Shown here: positions 59,191 through 64,000 of the stretch, in pieces
How the letters are laid out: each line of letters begins with the position of its first letter
How positions within the stretch are numbered: the first letter of the stretch is position 1
Notes under the pieces: generated by a model
The model's input: the letters and a program-made list of their open reading frames with translations, nothing else
Databases searched by the model: none
Told to the model about the DNA's origin: nothing
Assembly (NCBI RefSeq): GCF_024498075.1
Contig: NZ_JANHOF010000002.1
Location: 416,431 to 480,430 of the forward strand
Length of the DNA stretch: 64,000 nucleotides
Reading direction: 5' to 3'
From: Paenibacillus mendelii
GTDB lineage: Bacteria; Bacillota; Bacilli; Paenibacillales; Paenibacillaceae
Program-made: the position numbers and the translations under genes

Positions 59191-59938
59191 TAGACGCTCT
59201 CCTCTTCATTGCGTGACTGCTTGATGTAGCTGCGTGCCTGATCCGTAGCCGGTCTGTCGAAAAAAACAGCGGTATCGCAATGTTCAAGCAGCTTACCTTC
59301 TGCCATAAACCAGACCGTATCGCTGACTTGCCTTGCTTGCTCCAGATCATGCGTCACCCAGACCAGCGCCTTTTCTCTTCCTGCTTCGCCCATTCGGTTA
59401 ACCAGCGTTCCACGAGACGCTTACTGCCTGGGTCGAGCGAGGCCGTAACCTCGTCGAGCAGCAGGATATCGGGACTGAGCAGCATGGCCCGCACGAGGGC
59501 CGCCCGCTGCTTCTCCCCTCCGGATAAATCGGCAGCCGGCTTCCGCCAATCCACCTCACCGAGCCCAACTGCTCCCATGCAGCGTCTGGCCAACGCTTCA
59601 TCGAAGGTCAACCCATGCAGCTCGCTTGCGGTCCGTAAATTCTGCTCCACCGTTCCTGGGAGCATAACGGCTTGCTGCGCCACATAACAAACCTTCCTCC
59701 GCCACTCTCTTGGTTTCCATGCCGCGCTCGGTTTCGAATGCAGTGCGATGTCTCCCCCATCCCATCGCTCCAAACGGGCCAATATACGGAGCAGGGTGCT
59801 CTTCCCCTGCCCGGATACGCCGAGCAGCGCTACCTGCTGCCCCGCTGCGACCTGAGCCGTTACCTGCTCGAATAATATCTTGGATGTATCGTCCTGCCGA
59901 TGCTTCGTTACCTGCTCCATATGTAGTAATACAGTCAA
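59190..59938 (-). pseudogene. FetA-like ABC ATPase with a -1 frameshift
   Basis: The first frame (TTG 59938 after GGGAGG, to a TGA near 59354) has Walker A LGVSGQGKST, LSGGEKQ and ILLLDEVTASLD. The stretch needed next, VTHDLEQARQVSDTVWFMAEGKL with the H-loop His, is in another frame (59393-59190) that ends at fetB. A shift of -1 in GAGAAAAGG joins them as ...EEKKALVWVTHD. Options are a true mutation, a sequencing error in the A run, or programmed slippage. The first frame alone lacks the H-loop. Confidence 0.75.
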
Positions 59939-60137
59939 TACAAATCCTCCCGGACGCTCATGTCTTGTCATCACTTAACTGTAACCATTATAACGGATTC
60001 TTCTCTTCCACGCCCCCCTGCCGGGAGCTGCCACCTGACCTGCATCTGCATCTATATCTACATCTGCAATCTCTACTTTCATACATGTGCAGTCTCAACT
60101 ACAGCCCCTGGATTGCGTCGCTTGATTGGTTACGAGA

Positions 60138-60186
60138 ACTAAGAAAGGCGGCCGCACTCCGGTGAATTACCGGAATGCAGCCGCCG
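60138..60186 (-). terminator. Terminator of the BNR/ThiS-like operon
   Basis: Long imperfect stem GGCGGC-N-GCA-N-TCCGG with its complement (60147-60161 and 60170-60185), minus-strand tail TTTCTTAGTTCT. The remaining bases 59939-60137 show no gene. Confidence 0.8.
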
Positions 60187-60217
60187 CAGAATGCGCAGTA
60201 TTGTCAACGCCGCTGGT

Positions 60218-60493
60218 TCAACCGCCGGATACAGCCTGCAGAACAAGCAGCCGATCCCCCGTCTGAAGCGGAATCTGGCGATTGTCCAGCCATTCGATGT
60301 TCTCATCGTTGTAATATAGGAGCACATGCTGGCGAATCTGGCCTTCTTCATTGTACACATGGTGACGGAGCAGGGGATATTCGGCAAACAATCCTTGAAT
60401 AGCCTCCTCCAGCGTGTCCGCTTCCAATGAAAACCCGCTCTTCCCGCCTGTACAATCAGCCAAAAGAAACGGCACGACAATATCAATCCTCAT
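60218..60493 (-). CDS. ThiS/MoaD-like ubiquitin-fold protein ending in Gly-Gly
   Basis: 91 residues; beta-grasp pattern MRIDIVVPFLL ... LEEAIQGLFAEYPLLRHHVYNEEGQIRQHVLLYYND ... GDRLLVLQAVSGG. The free C-terminal GG is the thiocarboxylate or conjugation site of sulfur carriers. It overlaps the BNR-protein gene by 11 bases, so the pair is coupled. No molybdopterin, thiamine or E1-like gene is near. The pairing recurs in other bacteria from memory; its purpose is not known. Confidence 0.8.
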   Translation of the reverse strand: MRIDIVVPFLLADCTGGKSGFSLEADTLEEAIQGLFAEYPLLRHHVYNEEGQIRQHVLLYYNDENIEWLDNRQIPLQTGDRLLVLQAVSGG

Positions 60494-61598
60494 GTCCGTC
60501 GTCCACGATCCATGTCTTGACGGACAAAATCCGGGAAAGCTGACCGGGCAGCCGCATCCAATTCACGCCCCGGTCAAGTGAGCAATACACCTCTCCCGAG
60601 GTCGTGCCGAAATAGAGTCCATAAGGGTCCAGTTGGTCAACTTCCATCGCATCTCTCAATACGCTGACATGCCGCTGCTCCTCGGGCACAACGTCTCCAA
60701 CGGGCTGCCAGGAAGGCTCGTCGCGATTCCGGCGATAGACGAGCATCTTGCCGTCCTTCATCGTACGCTGCTCCGAGCTCTCCAGCGGAATCAGGAACAG
60801 ATCGCCCGTCGGCGAGACACAGATCGGGAATCCAAAGGGACTGTCCCCTTCGCGCATCGTTAACCCTTCCTCGATTGGATACCACGAGCTGCCCGCATCC
60901 TCGGATTTGAATACACCGCAATGCTCCTGCATGTACAGCGTATTCGGATTGGATGGGTCGCACGCCATCTTATGAATGCAGTAGCCCACCTCTTGAAAAG
61001 GCTGGCCCGTAGGTACGCGCGCCAATCCTTGATTGCATGTCTCCCACGTTTCACCACCATCCTCGGATCGAAACACGCCAACGGCCGACATCGCTGTCCA
61101 CAGCCTTCTCGGGTTGTGCGGGTCCACCAATATCGTGTGCAAGCACATTCCCCCTGCTCCCGGGTACCATCCCGGTCTGGACGGGTGCTTGGTCAGACCG
61201 TCAAGCTCCCGCCATGTTTGTCCGCTATCCCGACTGACGAACAGTCCCGCCTCCTCGACACCTGCATACAGCGTGTCCGGCTCCGATGGGGCCCCCGGAG
61301 CAATCTGCCAGATCCGGCTTAGCGAAAATCCGCTCTCTTGCGAATACTTCGGTCCTTCCACAATTTGGGTCCACGTTTCTCCCATGTCGTCGCTGACGCG
61401 AATGGTCGCCCCATATGCCGCATGAGATGTACCGGCATAGATGCGCTGCCTTCCATTACGGCTGTCACCAAACACGCTGTAAGCCTCCCAGCCATTCAAA
61501 TAAGGGCCCTCAAGCTTCCACTGCCGCCTGTCCTTGTCGGACGAATAGATAAATACGCCTTTATTCGTTCCAACCAACAATTTGACCAGTTTTCCCAA
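60483..61598 (-). CDS. BNR-repeat (sialidase/sortilin-like beta-propeller) protein
   Basis: 371 residues; TTG 61598 is 7 bases after GAGGAGG. Repeats with the Asp-box S-x-D-x-G-x-T-W occur: VSDDMGETW, SRDSGQTW, SEDGGETW, SEDAGSSW, SLDRGVNW, giving a six- or seven-blade propeller. No signal peptide, so it is cytoplasmic, unlike most sialidases, and lacks the sialidase arginine triad as far as I can see. Partner of the ThiS-like protein. Confidence 0.85.
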   Translation of the reverse strand: MGKLVKLLVGTNKGVFIYSSDKDRRQWKLEGPYLNGWEAYSVFGDSRNGRQRIYAGTSHAAYGATIRVSDDMGETWTQIVEGPKYSQESGFSLSRIWQIAPGAPSEPDTLYAGVEEAGLFVSRDSGQTWRELDGLTKHPSRPGWYPGAGGMCLHTILVDPHNPRRLWTAMSAVGVFRSEDGGETWETCNQGLARVPTGQPFQEVGYCIHKMACDPSNPNTLYMQEHCGVFKSEDAGSSWYPIEEGLTMREGDSPFGFPICVSPTGDLFLIPLESSEQRTMKDGKMLVYRRNRDEPSWQPVGDVVPEEQRHVSVLRDAMEVDQLDPYGLYFGTTSGEVYCSLDRGVNWMRLPGQLSRILSVKTWIVDDGHED

Positions 61599-61763
61599 AG
61601 AAATGCCTCCTCTACTGGAATGAGTGCTTTCTCAACAGCTTGCCGTTACAGCCGCTCCGCTTCGCTCTTCACTGTCCGTCAGACTGTCATGCGAATGTAT
61701 ATTCGCTTTTTTGTTGGAAATTCCTTCTATTTGCTCTAATGAAATTAAATTTCTCCATAAAAA

Positions 61764-61801
61764 GAGGAGTGTCCACGACAAAAACGCATCGTAGACACCC
61801 C
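61764..61801 (-). terminator. Probable terminator of the betaine uptake operon
   Basis: Stem GTGTC-N-ACGA with TCGT-N-GACAC (61769-61778 and 61789-61798); minus-strand tail CTCTTTTTATGG. It is 219 bases past the opuAC stop; the gap 61802-62019 otherwise shows nothing. Confidence 0.65.
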
Positions 61802-62019
61802 TTACCCTTCCTTACATGTGCAGCTTTCACTTTTTCTTAACAGATGCAAGTCTTCTTATCTCGCACCCTGCTTGCCGACAGCTTCCACCTATGAATGTAT
61901 TTGTTCCAGCCGCAAGCAGCAATCATCTCTTCAGGCGCCCACCGGATCACCTGCTTGTTTGGTTTTACAACATTGTAGCATACAAGGTCCGGTTCATACC
62001 CTTAAGCTGTCATAGGGAA

Positions 62020-62889
62020 TTATTCATTGCCCTTCAGCCATTGATTAACCTTGTCGCCATGATCATTAACCCATTTGCTGGCGGCATCCTCAGGGGATGC
62101 TCCGTCTTGGATCTCAACCATGACGGCAGCCATATCCTCTGGCGTCCACTCGAATTGATCCAAGAAGAGATGCGCCGACGGCTGATCATCCTTCAGACCT
62201 TTGCGAGCAATTGTATGAATCTGCTCCGCGCCTCCGTAAGTGCCCTTCGGATCGTCCAAATATTTCAGGTCCATCTTGGCGAACATCCAATGCGGCGTCC
62301 AGCCGGTAATCACGATCGGACGCTTCTCGTCATAAGCCTTCTGCAGCTCCTGCGCCATCGCCGCGGAAGAGCTCTCTACAAGCGTATATGAATCCAAACC
62401 GTAATCCGACATCGCCTTCTCAGTCGCCATCATAATGCCCGCACCGGGTTCGATGCCGATAATCTGATTGTTAAGCGATTTGGCCATCTCATCCTTCTTC
62501 AAATCATCGATCGTTGCAATGTCCATATACGCGGGAACGGCAAGTCCGGTCTTGGTGCCATCCAGGTTCGGCCCCAAATCTTCGACATCTGCTTTATATT
62601 TCTCTACATATGAGGCATGCGTGCTCGGCAGCCAGGCAGCTACCATGGCATCCGCACTGCCATCGGCAATGCCTGCCCACATCGGACCTGCATCAACCTG
62701 CAGCAGCTCTACTTTATAGTCCAGCTTCTTCTCCAGCACTTCTTTCACGACATAGGTGCTGGCAATTTCCGAATCCCAGGCGACGTATGCCAGCTTAATC
62801 TTCTTAGAGGACGATGACGATCCATTCGAACAACCTGCGAGAACAGCAACGACAAGTACAGCACTAATCAATAGACTCCATTTCTTCAA
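62020..62889 (-). CDS. opuAC: Glycine betaine-binding lipoprotein
   Basis: 289 residues: lipoprotein signal with lipobox LAGC (Cys20), then an OpuAC-type substrate-binding domain (KIKLAYVAWDSEIASTYVVKEVLE, WLPSTHASY, GIEPGAGIM, GWTPHWMFAKMDLKYLDDP). Aromatic residues in these motifs form the cage for the quaternary amine. Anchored on the outside of the membrane, it delivers betaine or proline betaine to the permease encoded just upstream. Confidence 0.9.
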   Translation of the reverse strand: MKKWSLLISAVLVVAVLAGCSNGSSSSSKKIKLAYVAWDSEIASTYVVKEVLEKKLDYKVELLQVDAGPMWAGIADGSADAMVAAWLPSTHASYVEKYKADVEDLGPNLDGTKTGLAVPAYMDIATIDDLKKDEMAKSLNNQIIGIEPGAGIMMATEKAMSDYGLDSYTLVESSSAAMAQELQKAYDEKRPIVITGWTPHWMFAKMDLKYLDDPKGTYGGAEQIHTIARKGLKDDQPSAHLFLDQFEWTPEDMAAVMVEIQDGASPEDAASKWVNDHGDKVNQWLKGNE

Positions 62890-62916
62890 TACAATAACAC
62901 TCCTTATGGTTTGTGA

Positions 62917-63744
62917 TTATTTCTTTTTAAATACGTTCTGCGTTAAGCGATCCAGCAAAATGGCCATAATGACGATCGCAATACCAGCCTCGAAGCCGAT
63001 ACCGGTTTTTGCCTGCGTTACGGCCCGATATACGTAAGCCCCGACCCCCTGTGCACCGATCATGGACGAAATAACGACCATCGACAGCGAGAGCATAATC
63101 GTCTGGTTGATACCCGCCATAATAGACGGCATCGCGATCGGGAGCTGAAGCTTAAACAGCTTCTGGCCCGGTGTGGAACCGAACGCATCAGCCGCTTCCA
63201 CAAGCTCTTCCGGCACTTGGCGAATGCCAAGATTCGTCAGGCGAATCGTCGGCGGTATGGCGAAAATAATCGAGGCGATGACGCCCGGCACAACCCCTAA
63301 CGAGAAGAAGGAAACCGCTGGGAGCAGATAAACGAAAGCCGGCATCGTCTGCATGAAATCCAATATCGGCGTTACCGTATTGCGCACGGCATTATTTCGC
63401 GCACATGCGATCCCGATCGGCACGCCAATAACAATCGATAATATGGAGGCAGTCAGCACCAGGGCTAACGACTGCATGGACTGTGACCAGAATCCTAAGT
63501 TGTCGATCAATAACAGCCCTATGAAGGCGAACAAAGCGATTTTCCAGCGTCCAATCCAGTAAGCGAGTGCGGTGATCAGAACAATCAGCAATAGAGTGGG
63601 AACCGCGGTCAATACAAATTCCAGCGATCCTACCATTGCTCCAATAATGGCCTTGATCGTGTCAAACAACGGCCTGAGGTTGCCTGTCAACCAATCCTCC
63701 AGTGATTCAATCCATTCGCCCAGCGGCAGCTTCGGCAGACTCAT
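62917..63744 (-). CDS. opuAB: Glycine betaine ABC permease
   Basis: 275 residues with about six membrane helices and the ABC-coupling EAA loop EELVEAADAFGSTPGQKLFKLQLPIAMPSIMAG. N-terminal LPKLPLGEWIESLEDWLTGNLRPLFD is typical of OpuAB/ProW. Its ATG overlaps the ATPase gene stop by 4 bases. Osmostress uptake. Confidence 0.93.
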   Translation of the reverse strand: MSLPKLPLGEWIESLEDWLTGNLRPLFDTIKAIIGAMVGSLEFVLTAVPTLLLIVLITALAYWIGRWKIALFAFIGLLLIDNLGFWSQSMQSLALVLTASILSIVIGVPIGIACARNNAVRNTVTPILDFMQTMPAFVYLLPAVSFFSLGVVPGVIASIIFAIPPTIRLTNLGIRQVPEELVEAADAFGSTPGQKLFKLQLPIAMPSIMAGINQTIMLSLSMVVISSMIGAQGVGAYVYRAVTQAKTGIGFEAGIAIVIMAILLDRLTQNVFKKK

Positions 63745-64000
63745 ACGACCTCACCTGCTTCCGGTATGGCATTCCCCGCGAGAGCGGATAGAACGGCTCC
63801 CTTAATGACGATGCCCTTCAAGATGCCCTGCTCGTCAACGACGGACACCGGCAATTTCGTTGTGCTCATCATGTCGAACAGCTCATTGAGCAGCGTGCCC
63901 GGGAGAATCGTCGGAACGTCAACCTGCATGACCGCTTCCAGCGGCTTCAGCTCCTTGATCGCCTGAGCTGCATCCTCGGCTGTGACGACGCCGAGCAGCT
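63741..64000 (-). CDS. opuAA: Glycine betaine ABC ATPase, C-terminal CBS part (cut by the window edge)
   Basis: Only the last 86 or so residues are inside the window: LLGVVTAEDAAQAIKELKPLEAVMQ then VPTILPGTLLNELFDMMSTTKLPVSVVDEQGILKGIVIKGAVLSAL, the tandem CBS domains of OpuAA/GbuA that sense ionic strength or c-di-AMP. The ATPase domain and promoter lie to the right of position 64000. Confidence 0.85.
   Translation of the reverse strand, partial: LLGVVTAEDAAQAIKELKPLEAVMQVDVPTILPGTLLNELFDMMSTTKLPVSVVDEQGILKGIVIKGAVLSALAGNAIPEAGEVV

Overview
The window reads as part of a chromosome from a spore-forming Bacillota of the Paenibacillaceae type, most likely Paenibacillus or a close relative. Evidence for this is the strong GGAGG ribosome binding sites with frequent TTG and GTG starts, a YteA-like zinc-finger protein, a UgtP-type diacylglycerol glucosyltransferase, an exported protein with a copper-amine-oxidase-N stalk domain, OpuA-type betaine uptake, and a paeninodin-type lasso peptide cluster. 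No rRNA, tRNA, CRISPR array or complete phage is visible.

Region 1 (1-10037) holds an exported right-handed beta-helix protein (+ strand) that converges on a complete lasso peptide operon (- strand, 9971 to 1619). Its order is sulfotransferase, lasso cyclase, precursor 2, HPr-kinase-like tailoring kinase, PqqD-like B1, transglutaminase-like B2 protease, nucleotidyltransferase, ABC exporter, precursor 1. Both precursors are too short for routine ORF calling. Each has a ring template E1-G-K-G-x-K-x-V-D9 and a C-terminal serine, the residue type phosphorylated in paeninodin.

Region 2 (10066-28102, - strand) is a 17-gene exopolysaccharide operon. It has a chain-length regulator and tyrosine kinase pair, GalU, an initiating sugar-phosphate transferase, GDP-fucose synthesis (Gmd, Fcl), GDP-mannose synthesis (ManC), UDP-glucuronate synthesis and epimerisation (Ugd, epimerase), a polymerase, a flippase, four glycosyltransferases, an acyltransferase and a MurA paralogue. 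Between the kinase gene and galU lies a structured RNA in the position of the EAR antitermination element, followed directly by a strong hairpin terminator.

Region 3 (28118-29358) is the control locus: an Xre-type repressor and two small proteins sharing an LEQLGI-N4-W motif. GATAC-N5-GTATC operators occur at the exopolysaccharide promoter (two), at the lasso promoter (one) and upstream of the beta-helix gene (two). This ties the three units into one predicted regulon, which is the main new proposal from this window.

Region 4 (29584-47332) is largely housekeeping: gltB with a GlnR/TnrA-type box, an SGNH hydrolase, a TetR regulator, UgtP, an NlpC/P60 hydrolase, a CDF transporter, an ABC-F protein, an oxidoreductase, a metallo-beta-lactamase-fold hydrolase and a CvfC-like protein. 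Region 5 (47588-49305) has a transposase-derived gene with an altered catalytic site behind a promoter with LexA/DinR-type boxes, then two tandem-repeat tracts. Region 6 (49341-64000) has a heterodimeric ABC exporter, YteA-like and YihY proteins, HflK/HflC, a pyrroline-5-carboxylate dehydrogenase, a FetAB-type transporter with a frameshift in the ATPase, a ThiS/MoaD-like protein paired with a BNR-repeat protein, and the end of a glycine betaine ABC operon that runs off the right edge.
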